Of a DNA stretch of 64,000 bases, positions 1 to 8,293 are shown in pieces (position 1 is the first letter of the stretch; each line of letters starts with the position of its first letter). The stretch is from Streptomyces morookaense. Its GTDB lineage: Bacteria; Actinomycetota; Actinomycetes; Streptomycetales; Streptomycetaceae. The notes under the pieces were generated by a model. The model ran no database searches. It was not told the origin of the DNA and was given only the letters and a program-made list of their open reading frames with translations. The stretch lies in the NCBI RefSeq assembly GCF_013030945.1, contig NZ_JABBXF010000041.1:1-64000 (forward strand), written 5' to 3'. The position numbers and the translations under genes are program-made.

Positions 1-725
1 GCGACCGGGGCCGGAGCGGCCACGGGGGCGGCCGGAGCCGGGGCGGGGGCCGGGGCCTCCTGGACCGGAGCCGCGGCCGGGGCCGGGGCGGCGGCCGGAG
101 CGGCACCGGCGGCACCGATCACGGCGAGCTTGGCGCCGACCTCGGCGACCTCGTCCTCGCCGACGAGGATCTCCAGCAGGACGCCGGCGGTCGGGGCCGG
201 GATCTCGGTGTCGACCTTGTCGGTCGAGACCTCGAGCAGCGGCTCGTCCTCGGCGACCTCCTCACCGACCTCCTTCAGCCAGCGGGTGACGGTGCCCTCG
301 GTGACCGACTCGCCCAGCGCGGGCAGCACGACGTCGGTGCCGGTGGCGCCGGCCGCGGGGGCGGCAGCGGCGGGGGCCTCGGCGACGGGCGCCGGGGCGG
401 CCGGTGCCTCGGCCACGGGGGCCGGGGCGGCGGCGGGGGCCTCGGCGGCAGCCGCCGCCGGAGCCGGGGCAGCGGCGGGGGCGCCGGTGCCGTCGTCGAT
501 GATGGCCAGCTCCGAGCCGACCTCGACCGTCTCGTCCTCGGCGACCTTGATGGACGCGAGGATGCCGGAGGCGGGGGCGGGGATCTCGGTGTCGACCTTG
601 TCGGTGGAGACCTCGAGCAGCGGCTCGTCGGCCTCCACGCGCTCACCCTCGGCCTTGAGCCAGCGGGTGACGGTGCCCTCGGACACGCTCTCGCCGAGCG
701 CCGGCAGGGTTACGGAAACCGCCAT
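1..725 (-). CDS. sucB: Dihydrolipoamide acyltransferase E2 (sucB), N-terminal part
   Basis: E2 core subunit of the 2-oxoglutarate dehydrogenase complex, which moves acyl groups from E1 to CoA on swinging lipoyl arms. Only the first 241 residues are in the window; the gene runs off the left edge. Two nearly identical lipoyl domains are visible, each with the motif EVSTDKVDTEI, and the lipoylated lysines are about residues 43 and 169. They are joined by long Ala/Pro-rich linkers typical of actinobacterial E2. The ATG at 725 follows an AAGGAG ribosome site. It lies 48 nt downstream of lpd on the same strand, so E2 and E3 are probably cotranscribed. The catalytic domain is outside the window, so choosing between SucB and a pyruvate E2 rests on context. 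Confidence 0.93.
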   Translation of the reverse strand, partial: MAVSVTLPALGESVSEGTVTRWLKAEGERVEADEPLLEVSTDKVDTEIPAPASGILASIKVAEDETVEVGSELAIIDDGTGAPAAAPAPAAAAAEAPAAAPAPVAEAPAAPAPVAEAPAAAAPAAGATGTDVVLPALGESVTEGTVTRWLKEVGEEVAEDEPLLEVSTDKVDTEIPAPTAGVLLEILVGEDEVAEVGAKLAVIGAAGAAPAAAPAPAAAPVQEAPAPAPAPAAPVAAPAPV

Positions 726-773
726 GGTGCGGTTGCTCCTTACGAGTAGTGCGGATGGTGGTGCGCTCGGGAC

Positions 774-2162
774 TCAGTCGTGCGAGTGCAGCGGCTTGCC
801 GGCCAGGGCCAGGTGGGCCTCGCCCAGAGCCTCGTTCTGCGTCGGGTGCGCGTGGATGAGCTGCGCGACCTCGGCGGGCAGCGCCTCCCAGTTGTAAATC
901 AGCTGGGCTTCGCCGACCTGCTCGCCCATGCGGTCGCCGACCATGTGGACGCCGACGACGGCACCGTCCTTGACCTGGACGAGCTTGATCTCGCCGGCGG
1001 TCTTCAGGATCTTGCTCTTGCCGTTGCCCGCGAGGTTGTACTTCAGGGTGACGACCTTGTCGGCGCCGTACAGCTCCTTGGCCTTCGCCTCGGTGATGCC
1101 GACGGAGGCGACCTCCGGGTGGCAGTACGTGACGCGCGGCACGCCGTCGTAGTCGACCGGCACGGGGTTCAGACCGGCCAGCCGCTCCGCCACCAGGATG
1201 CCCTCGGCGAAGCCGACGTGCGCGAGCTGGAGGGTCGGGACGAGGTCACCGACGGCCGAGATGGTCGGCACGTTGGTCTGCATGTACTCGTCGACGAGGA
1301 CGTAGCCGCGGTCCATGGCGACCCCGGCCTCCTCGTAGCCCAGGCCCTGGGAGACCGGGCCGCGGCCGACGGCGACGAGCAGCAGCTCGGCCTCGAAGGA
1401 CTTGCCGTTCTCCAGGGAGACCTTGACGCCCGACTCGGTGTACTCGACACCGGAGAAGCGGGAGCCGAGGGAGAAGTTGATGCCGCGCTTGCGGAAGGCG
1501 CGCTCCAGCAGCTTGGAGCTGTTCTCGTCCTCGACCGGGACGAGGTGCGGGAGCGCCTCGACGATCGTGACGTCCACGCCGAACGACTTCCACGCGGAGG
1601 CGAACTCGACGCCGATGACGCCGCCGCCCAGCACGACCGCCGACTTCGGCACGCGGTCCAGGACCAGCGCGTGGTCCGAGGAGATGACGCGGTTGCCGTC
1701 GATCGTCAGGCCCGGCAGCGACTTCGGCACGGAGCCGGTCGCCAGCAGGACGTGGCGGCCGGTGATGCGCTGGCCGTTGACGTCCACCGAGGTCGGGGAG
1801 GACAGACGGCCCTCACCGGTGATGTAGGTGACCTTGCGGGAGGCGACCAGACCCTGCAGGCCCTTGTACAGGCCGGAGATCACGTCGTCCTTGTACTTGT
1901 GGACGCCCGCGATGTCGATGCCCTCCAGGGAGGCCTTGACACCGAACTGCTCGGCCTCGCGGGCCTGGTCCGCGATCTCGCCGGCGTGCAGCAGAGCCTT
2001 GGTGGGGATGCAGCCGCGGTGCAGGCAGGTGCCGCCCAGCTTGTCCTTCTCGATCAGGGCGACGTTGAGACCCAGCTGGGCTCCGCGCAGGGCGGCGGCG
2101 TAACCGCCGCTACCGCCTCCGAGGATCACTAGGTCGAAAACGGTGCTGGCGTCGTTCGCCAC
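774..2162 (-). CDS. lpdA: Dihydrolipoyl dehydrogenase (E3)
   Basis: FAD enzyme that reoxidises dihydrolipoamide of the 2-oxoacid dehydrogenase complexes with NAD+. The product is 462 residues, the normal length. It has the N-terminal FAD fold (GGGSGG near residue 15), the redox disulfide in GGTCLHRGC (Cys46 and Cys51), a second GGGVIGVEFA nucleotide-binding fold in the middle, and the C-terminal His-Glu pair in HAHPTQNE. The open frame extends further upstream, but GTG at 2162 is chosen because GGAGG lies 7 nt before it and family homology begins there. It precedes sucB on the same strand and follows pepA after a terminator-like hairpin, so a promoter should lie in 2163-2400. Confidence 0.95.
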   Translation of the reverse strand: MANDASTVFDLVILGGGSGGYAAALRGAQLGLNVALIEKDKLGGTCLHRGCIPTKALLHAGEIADQAREAEQFGVKASLEGIDIAGVHKYKDDVISGLYKGLQGLVASRKVTYITGEGRLSSPTSVDVNGQRITGRHVLLATGSVPKSLPGLTIDGNRVISSDHALVLDRVPKSAVVLGGGVIGVEFASAWKSFGVDVTIVEALPHLVPVEDENSSKLLERAFRKRGINFSLGSRFSGVEYTESGVKVSLENGKSFEAELLLVAVGRGPVSQGLGYEEAGVAMDRGYVLVDEYMQTNVPTISAVGDLVPTLQLAHVGFAEGILVAERLAGLNPVPVDYDGVPRVTYCHPEVASVGITEAKAKELYGADKVVTLKYNLAGNGKSKILKTAGEIKLVQVKDGAVVGVHMVGDRMGEQVGEAQLIYNWEALPAEVAQLIHAHPTQNEALGEAHLALAGKPLHSHD

Positions 2163-2400
2163 GTCACGTCCTCCATGCATGGGTACGCCGTTGCCGGTCG
2201 TCGATGACCGGGCGGCGGCTGTCGTTCGGCCGCATTTCGTCGGCCCTGTGAATAAGGGGGCCCTGTCCTGCCGAGACAACATCTTCGCACTTGTTGACGG
2301 AGGGCGGGACGCCGGGCGGGGCTCAGCGGCGACTGATGCGTCACCTTTGAGGGTTACCAGTGCGTAGAAAAGTACGTTTTCGTTGAGAGCGAACACGCCA

Positions 2401-2425
2401 CGGCCCCGGGGGATTCCCGGGGCCG
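2401..2425 (-). terminator. Terminator-like hairpin after pepA
   Basis: A perfect 10-bp inverted repeat (CGGCCCCGGG at 2401-2410, complement at 2416-2425) with a 5-nt loop lies about 20 nt beyond the pepA stop. There is no clear U-tract, which is usual in Streptomyces. It separates pepA from lpd. The rest of 2163-2400 has no gene and probably holds the lpd-sucB promoter. Confidence 0.6.
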
Positions 2426-2444
2426 CGGAGTACCGCGCTCCGGG

Positions 2445-3971
2445 TCAGCCCAGCTCGCCGTCGGCGGTGCGCTCCGCCAGGCGGACCAGGGTGCGCACCG
2501 CGGAGCCGGTGCCGCCCTTCGGGGTGTAGCCGAACGGGGCGGACTCGTGGAAGGCCGGGCCCGCGATGTCCAGGTGACCCCAGGCGATGCCCTCGCCCAC
2601 GAACTCCTTCAGGAAGAGTCCGGCGATCAGGCCGCCGCCCATGCGCTGGCCCATGTTGGCGATGTCGGCCACCGGGGAGTCCATGGTCTTGCGCAGCTCG
2701 GGCGGCATCGGCATCGGCCAGGACTGCTCGCCGGCCTCCTGCGCCGTCTCGTGCAGCGTGTCGCGGAAGGCCTCGTCGTTGGCCATCACACCGAAGGTGC
2801 GGTCGCCCAGCGCCAGCACCATCGCGCCGGTCAGGGTGGCGACGTCCACGATCGCGTCCGGGTTCTCCTCCGAGGCGCGGGTGAGGGCGTCGGCGAGCAC
2901 CAGGCGGCCCTCGGCGTCGGTGTTGAGCACCTCGACCGTCTTGCCGCTGTACATGGTGAGCACATCGCCCGGACGGGTGGCGGTGCCGGAGGGCATGTTC
3001 TCCGCGAGGGCCAGCCACGCCGTCACGTTGACCTGGAGCCCGAGCTTGGCGGCGGCCACGACCGCGGCGAACACGGCGGCGGCACCGCTCATGTCGCACT
3101 TCATGGTCTCGTTGTGGCCGGCCGGCTTCAGGGAGATGCCGCCCGAGTCGTAGGTGATGCCCTTGCCGACGAGGGCGAGGGTCTTCTCCGCCTTGGGGTG
3201 GGTGTAGCCGAGGCGCACCAGGCGGGGCGGGTTCGCCGAGCCCTGGCCGACGCCCATGATGCCGCCGTAGCCGCCCTTGAGCAGCGCCTTCTCGTCCAGC
3301 ACCTCGATCTTGAGGCCGTGCTCCTTGGCCGCGGTCTGGGCGGCCTCGGCGAAGAGCTTCGGGGTGAGGGCGTTGGACGGGGTGTTGATCAGGTCGCGGG
3401 CCCGGTTGACCTCCGCGGCCACGGCCGCGGCGCGCTCGGCGGCGGCCTTGAAGGCCTTGTCGCGCGGCTTGGCGCCGAGGATCGCGGCCTCGCCCAGCGG
3501 GGCGCCCTTGTCGTCCTTCTTCTTGCCGTTGCCGCCGGAGCGGAAGGCGGTGAAGGAGTACGCGCCGAGCAGCGCGCCCTCGCCGATCGCGGCGGCGGAC
3601 TCGGCGTCCTCGACGGGCAGCGCGAACGCGGCCTTCTTGACGCCGGCCAGCGCACGGGCCGCGGTGCCGGCGGCGCGGCGCAGGGTCTCCTCGGCGAAGG
3701 CCTCGTCCTCGGCGGGGAGTTCGCCGAGGCCGACCGCCAGCACGACCGGGGCCTTGAGGCCGGACGGGGCCGGGAGCTTGGTCACCTCGCCCTCGTCGCC
3801 GGAGGCGCCCAGGGTCTCCAGGACCGAGGCCAGCTTCCCGTCGAAGGCCTGGTCGACGACCTCGGCGCCGGGCGCGACGACGGGCCCCTTCGGGCCCTTG
3901 GCGACACCGACGACGACGGCGTCCGCGCGGAGCGTTGCCGCTGTGGAAGTGCTGAGAGTCAGAGCAGTCAC
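2445..3971 (-). CDS. pepA: Leucyl aminopeptidase (M17, cytosol aminopeptidase)
   Basis: Cytosolic hexameric two-metal aminopeptidase that removes N-terminal residues from peptides. The product is 508 residues. The family signature NTDAEGRLVLADAL is near residue 350, and the upstream metal ligands lie in the GKGITYDSGGISLKP segment. The N-terminal 150 residues are the variable M17 domain. The GTG at 3971 is chosen because the family N-terminus starts there, with a GAAGAGAG ribosome site about 10 nt upstream; the open frame continues further but with atypical arginine-rich composition. It lies between cobS and lpd on the same strand. Confidence 0.94.
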   Translation of the reverse strand: MTALTLSTSTAATLRADAVVVGVAKGPKGPVVAPGAEVVDQAFDGKLASVLETLGASGDEGEVTKLPAPSGLKAPVVLAVGLGELPAEDEAFAEETLRRAAGTAARALAGVKKAAFALPVEDAESAAAIGEGALLGAYSFTAFRSGGNGKKKDDKGAPLGEAAILGAKPRDKAFKAAAERAAAVAAEVNRARDLINTPSNALTPKLFAEAAQTAAKEHGLKIEVLDEKALLKGGYGGIMGVGQGSANPPRLVRLGYTHPKAEKTLALVGKGITYDSGGISLKPAGHNETMKCDMSGAAAVFAAVVAAAKLGLQVNVTAWLALAENMPSGTATRPGDVLTMYSGKTVEVLNTDAEGRLVLADALTRASEENPDAIVDVATLTGAMVLALGDRTFGVMANDEAFRDTLHETAQEAGEQSWPMPMPPELRKTMDSPVADIANMGQRMGGGLIAGLFLKEFVGEGIAWGHLDIAGPAFHESAPFGYTPKGGTGSAVRTLVRLAERTADGELG

Positions 3972-4120
3972 GGTGGTGAAGTCTCTCTTCCGTTGAGTTC
4001 CTCGGCCATTGCGCTCCGCGCGGTTTGCGGGAGTGTGGGCCGGCCGTACCCCGTGGGCATCGTATGCGCCGCTTCGCCGTACGGGCCGGGCGGCCATGGC
4101 GGGTGCGGGTTGTCTGTGGC

Positions 4121-4182
4121 TGGTCGCGCTCACGCGGCGGAGCCGCATGGTGCAGCACAGCCCCGCGCCCCTCACGGGGCTC
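4121..4182. repeat. Streptomyces GC-rich intergenic repeat, fragment
   Basis: The stretch with CTGGTCGCGC, CGGCGGAGCCGCAT and ending in GCCCCTCACGGGGC matches, in reverse complement, the block at about 17041-17093. It fills the pepA-cobS gap (3972-4180), where I see no gene. The terminal GCCCC/GGGGC hairpin may serve as the cobS terminator. Confidence 0.6.
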
Positions 4183-4987
4183 AGGCAAGTGTCATTGCGA
4201 GGAGTGCTGCTGTCGATGCCGTTTCCGCGAGGGCGCCGAAGACGTCGCCCGTGATGCCGCCGAGGCGGGTGCGGCAGCGGCGGAGCAGGAGTTCGGCGGC
4301 GAGCAGGGCGAACAGCAGGGCGCCGGCCGCGTGCACCGCCGCGTACGGGCCGAGCAGCGCACCCGTCGCCGCCGCCGCGCAGACCGACAGCGCGGTGGCG
4401 GTCAGCGCCGCCGGCACCGGCACCACGCCCGCGACCGCCGCGCCGAGCCCCTCCGGGCGGGCGGCGGGCACCCCGCGGCGGGAGGCGAGCGTCAGCGCGC
4501 AGCGCGCGGCCAGCCCCGCCACGACGGCCGCCACGGCGCCGTGGACCGTACCGGATGCGTACAGCCCGGCCAGGGCGGCGACTTGGCCCAGCAGCGTGAG
4601 CACCAGCGTGACCACGCCGAACGGGCCGATGTCGGACTGCTTCATGATGCGCAGCGCGTCCGCTGCGGGCTTGCCGCTGCCGAGTCCGTCGGCGACGTCC
4701 GCGAGCCCGTCCAGATGCAGTGCCCGGGTCAGCACCGCGGGCACCGCGACGGTGGCCACGGCGGCGAGCAGCGGGCTCGCGCCGAGCAGCGTCAGCAGCA
4801 GGCCTGCGGCCGCCGCGCAGCCGCCCACGGCCAGTCCGGCGAGGGGGGCCGCGAGCATCCCGCCGCGGGCCGCGGCGCGGTCCCACCGGGTGAGCGGGAC
4901 GGGCAGCACCGTCAGGGTGCCGAAGGCGAAACGCAGGGCGTCCGCGGGGGTGGCGCGGGCTGCGGGATCGGGGGCGGGGGCGTCCAT
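4181..4987 (-). CDS. cobS: Adenosylcobinamide-GDP ribazoletransferase (cobalamin synthase)
   Basis: Integral membrane enzyme that joins adenosylcobinamide-GDP with alpha-ribazole(-5'-phosphate), the last steps of the cobalamin lower loop. The product is 268 residues. The N-terminal FAFGTLTVLPVP motif and the Leu/Ala-rich segments forming about five to six membrane helices are typical. The conserved HLDGLADVADGLGSGKPAAD region, with metal-binding aspartates, is complete. The start is ATG at 4987. cobT and cobU lie 3-6 kb away on the same strand, so the nucleotide-loop genes are clustered but not one operon. I found no cobalamin riboswitch nearby. Confidence 0.93.
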   Translation of the reverse strand: MDAPAPDPAARATPADALRFAFGTLTVLPVPLTRWDRAAARGGMLAAPLAGLAVGGCAAAAGLLLTLLGASPLLAAVATVAVPAVLTRALHLDGLADVADGLGSGKPAADALRIMKQSDIGPFGVVTLVLTLLGQVAALAGLYASGTVHGAVAAVVAGLAARCALTLASRRGVPAARPEGLGAAVAGVVPVPAALTATALSVCAAAATGALLGPYAAVHAAGALLFALLAAELLLRRCRTRLGGITGDVFGALAETASTAALLAMTLA

Positions 4988-5055
4988 CCGGGCAGGTTAT
5001 CCGGCGGGCCAGGGCATAGTTCTCGGAGAAGGGCGCACTGCGGGAGCGGATTTCC

Positions 5056-5793
5056 ATGGGTCACTGGCTGGCACGCAACATCGTCGAGCCCGGGAAGCTG
5101 CCGTTGCTGCTCGCGCTCACCGCGTTCGTCCTGACGTTCCTGGTCACCCGGGTGATCACCCGTCTCATCCGGGCGGGCAAGGGCCCCTTCCGCAACATCA
5201 GGCCCGGCGGGCTGCACGTGCACCATGTGGTGCCGGGCATCGTGCTGATGGTGGTCGGCGGCTTCGGCGCGATCGCCGAGAGCCGGCACGGTTTCGGGGC
5301 GGCCGTCTCGGCGGTGCTGTTCGGCAGCGGCGCGGGGCTGGTGCTGGACGAGTTCGCGCTGGTGCTGCACCTGGACGACGTCTACTGGACCGAACAGGGC
5401 CGCAAGAGCGTCGAGATCGTGGTGCTCACCGCCGCCCTGGTGGGGCTGGTGCTCTCCGGCTTCTCGCCGTTCGGGGTCAACGAGCTCACCCCCGACGAGC
5501 TGCAGAACCGCACCATCGTCGTGGCCAACACCCTCGCCAACTTCCTCATCGCGCTGTTCGCCCTCGCCAAGGGCAAACCCCGGATCGCCCTGATCGGGGC
5601 GGTCGTTCCGCTGGTGGCGCTGGTGGGCGCGATCCGGCTGGCCCGGCCGGGGTCGCCCTGGTACCGCCGCTTCTACCGCAACCGGCCACGGGCCCGGCGC
5701 CGGGCGAGGGTGCGCGCCTACCGGCACGATGCGCGCTGGGCGGCCTTCCGGCGGCGCTTTCACGACCTGGTGGCGGGGGCCCCGGACCGCTGA
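5056..5793 (+). CDS. Conserved integral membrane protein
   Basis: The product is 245 residues with about five predicted membrane helices: a long N-terminal one (residues 12-36), then segments near 58-75, 78-105, 115-135 and 155-190. A His-rich HVHHVVPG motif sits near residue 55, just after a GPFRNIRPGG loop, and an acidic LVLDEFALVLHLDD stretch follows. The C-terminus is a basic cytoplasmic tail. I do not recognise a characterised family; the histidines and acidic residues could bind a metal, but that is speculation. It is divergent from cobS, and its 3' end overlaps the convergent rhomboid-like gene by 34 bp. Confidence 0.85.
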   Translation: MGHWLARNIVEPGKLPLLLALTAFVLTFLVTRVITRLIRAGKGPFRNIRPGGLHVHHVVPGIVLMVVGGFGAIAESRHGFGAAVSAVLFGSGAGLVLDEFALVLHLDDVYWTEQGRKSVEIVVLTAALVGLVLSGFSPFGVNELTPDELQNRTIVVANTLANFLIALFALAKGKPRIALIGAVVPLVALVGAIRLARPGSPWYRRFYRNRPRARRRARVRAYRHDARWAAFRRRFHDLVAGAPDR

Positions 5794-6482
5794 CCCCGCT
5801 CGCGGTGCTCGTCGCTGTGAGGTTTGCGGTGTCTTCGGGCCTCGTCCACCCCGCACACCGCCAGCATCACGGCCACCGCGGCGATGTGCTCCTTGCCCGC
5901 CAGATTGGGCTTGACCAGCACCTCGACCACCATGGCCAGCACCACGCCGGCACAGGTCAGCCAGGCGCGGTAGCGCCAGGACAGATACACCGCCAGGCCG
6001 ACCACCGCCGCCGACGGGCCGGTGTCGATGATCTTCGCGGCCTCCGTCGGCAGCCCCAGCGGGGAACCCGGGCCGAGCGCCACGCCCAGCCGCGCGTACA
6101 TGGTCCCGGCGAGCGTGGCGGTGTAGGAGACCGCGAGGGTGCGCCACTTGCCGATGCAGGCCTCGGCGATGCCGAAGACGATCAGGATCTGGGCCAGCGC
6201 GCCCCACACCGGCAGGTCCAGTGCGGGGACGAACAGGGAGAGCGGGGTCCGCAGCAGCGCCAGACACCAGGGCAGCTGCGCCTGGACGGAGCCGAGCTGC
6301 TGGACGGGCCCGAACCCCCAGTGCTGGTTCTGGACGATCTGGAAGAGCGAGGTGAGGACGACGGCGGTGAGCGTCATGGGGACGGCTCGCCACCGGTTGC
6401 GGACGAACGCCCCCCGGACCGCCTCGTACAGCGGACCCCACTCGGTGCGCGCGGCGCGACGCAGCGCCGCGCGCATCGTCAC
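5760..6482 (-). CDS. Rhomboid-like integral membrane protein
   Basis: The product is 240 residues with about six hydrophobic helices and the overall look of a rhomboid. Around the expected active-site serine it reads IDTGPSAAVVGLAVYL rather than GxSG, and a histidine (KEHIAAVAVML) lies in the last helix, so proteolytic activity is doubtful. The start is put at GTG 6482: GGAGAG lies 6 nt upstream and the GTG overlaps the stop of the upstream lysyltransferase gene as GTGA, indicating translational coupling. An in-frame ATG at 6515 is the alternative. The coupling suggests it works with the MprF-like enzyme at the membrane. Confidence 0.82.
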   Translation of the reverse strand: MTMRAALRRAARTEWGPLYEAVRGAFVRNRWRAVPMTLTAVVLTSLFQIVQNQHWGFGPVQQLGSVQAQLPWCLALLRTPLSLFVPALDLPVWGALAQILIVFGIAEACIGKWRTLAVSYTATLAGTMYARLGVALGPGSPLGLPTEAAKIIDTGPSAAVVGLAVYLSWRYRAWLTCAGVVLAMVVEVLVKPNLAGKEHIAAVAVMLAVCGVDEARRHRKPHSDEHRERGQRSGAPATRS

Positions 6483-8230
6483 CGTCGGCTCTCCAGGTGT
6501 TTCCGGTTGAGCCACTTGGGCAGGCCGGGCGCCTCCAGGAAGCCCTCGGCGCGGGCGCTGGCGATGCCGATCCGCAGCAGGTCACTGCTCTTCTCGAACA
6601 GCATGAAACGAGGCTCCCAGATCGGACGGTATTTCGCATTTGCCCGGTAGAGGGACTCGATCTGCCACCAGCGCGAGAAGAAGCTGAGCAGCGACCGCCA
6701 CATCCGCAGCACCGGGCCCGCGCCCAGCTTCGAGCCGCGCTCGAAGACCGAGCGGAACATCGCGAAGTTCAGCGACACCTGGGTGATGCCCAACGACTTC
6801 GCCCGCTGCAGGAGTTCGATCACCATGAACTCCATCAGGCCGTTCTCGGAGTCCCGGTCACGGCGCATCAGGTCCAGCGACAGGCCCTTGGGACCCCAGG
6901 GGACGAAGCTGAGCAGCGCGCGCAGCTCGCCGTCGCCGTCATGGCACTCGAGCATCACGCAGCGCCCGTCGTCCGGATCGCCCAGCCGGCCCAGCGCCAT
7001 GGAGAAGCCGCGCTCGGTCGCACCGTCGCGCCAGTCGTCGGCGCGGCGCAGCAGCCGGTCCATCTCCGGCTCGGGGATGTCCTCGTGGCGGCGGATGGTG
7101 ACGGTGTAGCCGGCGCGCTTGACGCGGTTGTACGCCTGGCGCACGGTCCGCATCGCGCGCCCCTCCAGGGTGAACTCCCCGGTGTCCACGATGGCTTCGT
7201 CGCCCAGCTCCAGGGCGTCCAGGCCGTGCCGCGAGTAGATCGTGCCGCCCTCCTCGCTCGCGCCCATCACGGCCGGGATCCAGCCGTGCTCGCGCGCCTG
7301 CGCCAGCCAGGGCTCGATGGCGCCGGGCCAGGCCTCGGGGTCGCCGATCGGGTCGCCCGAGGCGAGGGAGACCCCGCCGACGACGCGGTAGGTGACGGCG
7401 GCCTTGCCGGACGGGGACCAGATGACGCTCTTCTCGCGGCGCAGCGCGAAGTAGCCCAGCGAGTCGCGGTCGCCGTGCTTGTCCAGCAGGGCGCGCAGCG
7501 CGGCCTCGTCCTCGGCGGTGATCGGGTCGGTGGCGCGGCGGGACCGGAAGGCCGCGTAGACCACGAGGACCAGCAGGACCGTGCTCATCACGTTGATGAC
7601 GACGTTGACCCAGCCCGGGGGAGCGATGCCCGCGTAGCGCGAGTTGTCGGCCGCGATGTACACGAGGCGCATCACGCCGTAGTGCCAGCGGTCCAGGAAG
7701 GTGGAGCGGTACTCGTCGTGCGCCTCGTTGGTGACGGTCACCAGCAGGGCGGCGATCAGCGAGGTGACCAGCAGGCCGACGGTGGCCACGGCGGCGGCCA
7801 GCCTGGGGTTGGAGCGGTCGCCCTTGGCGTAGAACTCCTTGCGGCCCACCACCAGGGCCGCCACGAACAGCGTCGTGACGACCAGCGAGAACCAGTTCAG
7901 GCCGTGCCTGCGGTACTCGGGGAAGGCCATCACCAGCACCAGGATCAGCAACAGCAGGCCCGACAGGACCAGGTTGAGGATCCAGGCCGCGCGCTTGCGG
8001 CGGCGCAGGGTGATGGCCATGAACAGCGACACCACCGTCGCCGAGAAGCCGGCCGACAGCAGGTACGGGGTGAAGAACTCGTCGACGTTGTGCCGCCGGA
8101 CGTCGGCGCCGAAGGACACCCAGAACGCGCCCAGCAGGTTGACGAACGTGACGGCGCGCAGATACCACACGGCGAAGGCGGCGGCACGCCGCGGCCAGCT
8201 GCCGCCGCGGGTGCCCTCATCCGGAGTCAA
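6479..8230 (-). CDS. MprF-like phosphatidylglycerol lysyltransferase (DUF2156)
   Basis: Probable membrane enzyme that transfers an aminoacyl group from tRNA to phosphatidylglycerol. The product is about 583 residues. The N-terminal 230 residues hold about six membrane helices, followed by a soluble DUF2156/GNAT-like domain with SLASGDPIGDPEAWPGAI, a GGTIYSRHGLDALELGDEAIV segment split by a loop, and a C-terminal part with SLNFAMFRSVFERG. This architecture matches the catalytic C-terminal half of MprF and the N-terminal part of mycobacterial LysX. TTG at 8230 is preferred because GGAGAGG lies 5 nt upstream; ATG 8245 has no ribosome site. The acceptor lipid and amino acid are inferred. Confidence 0.85.
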   Translation of the reverse strand: MTPDEGTRGGSWPRRAAAFAVWYLRAVTFVNLLGAFWVSFGADVRRHNVDEFFTPYLLSAGFSATVVSLFMAITLRRRKRAAWILNLVLSGLLLLILVLVMAFPEYRRHGLNWFSLVVTTLFVAALVVGRKEFYAKGDRSNPRLAAAVATVGLLVTSLIAALLVTVTNEAHDEYRSTFLDRWHYGVMRLVYIAADNSRYAGIAPPGWVNVVINVMSTVLLVLVVYAAFRSRRATDPITAEDEAALRALLDKHGDRDSLGYFALRREKSVIWSPSGKAAVTYRVVGGVSLASGDPIGDPEAWPGAIEPWLAQAREHGWIPAVMGASEEGGTIYSRHGLDALELGDEAIVDTGEFTLEGRAMRTVRQAYNRVKRAGYTVTIRRHEDIPEPEMDRLLRRADDWRDGATERGFSMALGRLGDPDDGRCVMLECHDGDGELRALLSFVPWGPKGLSLDLMRRDRDSENGLMEFMVIELLQRAKSLGITQVSLNFAMFRSVFERGSKLGAGPVLRMWRSLLSFFSRWWQIESLYRANAKYRPIWEPRFMLFEKSSDLLRIGIASARAEGFLEAPGLPKWLNRKHLESRR

Positions 8231-8293
8231 GCGGACCTCTCCCATGAAAAGCGATCGTATGGGGCCTGGCGCGCGGCGTGGTCCGGTCCTGCC

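Noticed and set aside
2547..6650. Very long open frame on the plus strand antisense to pepA and cobS
   Set aside because: It is an artefact of third-position GC bias. It reads as Arg/Ala/His-rich low-complexity protein and is antisense to clearly conserved genes.
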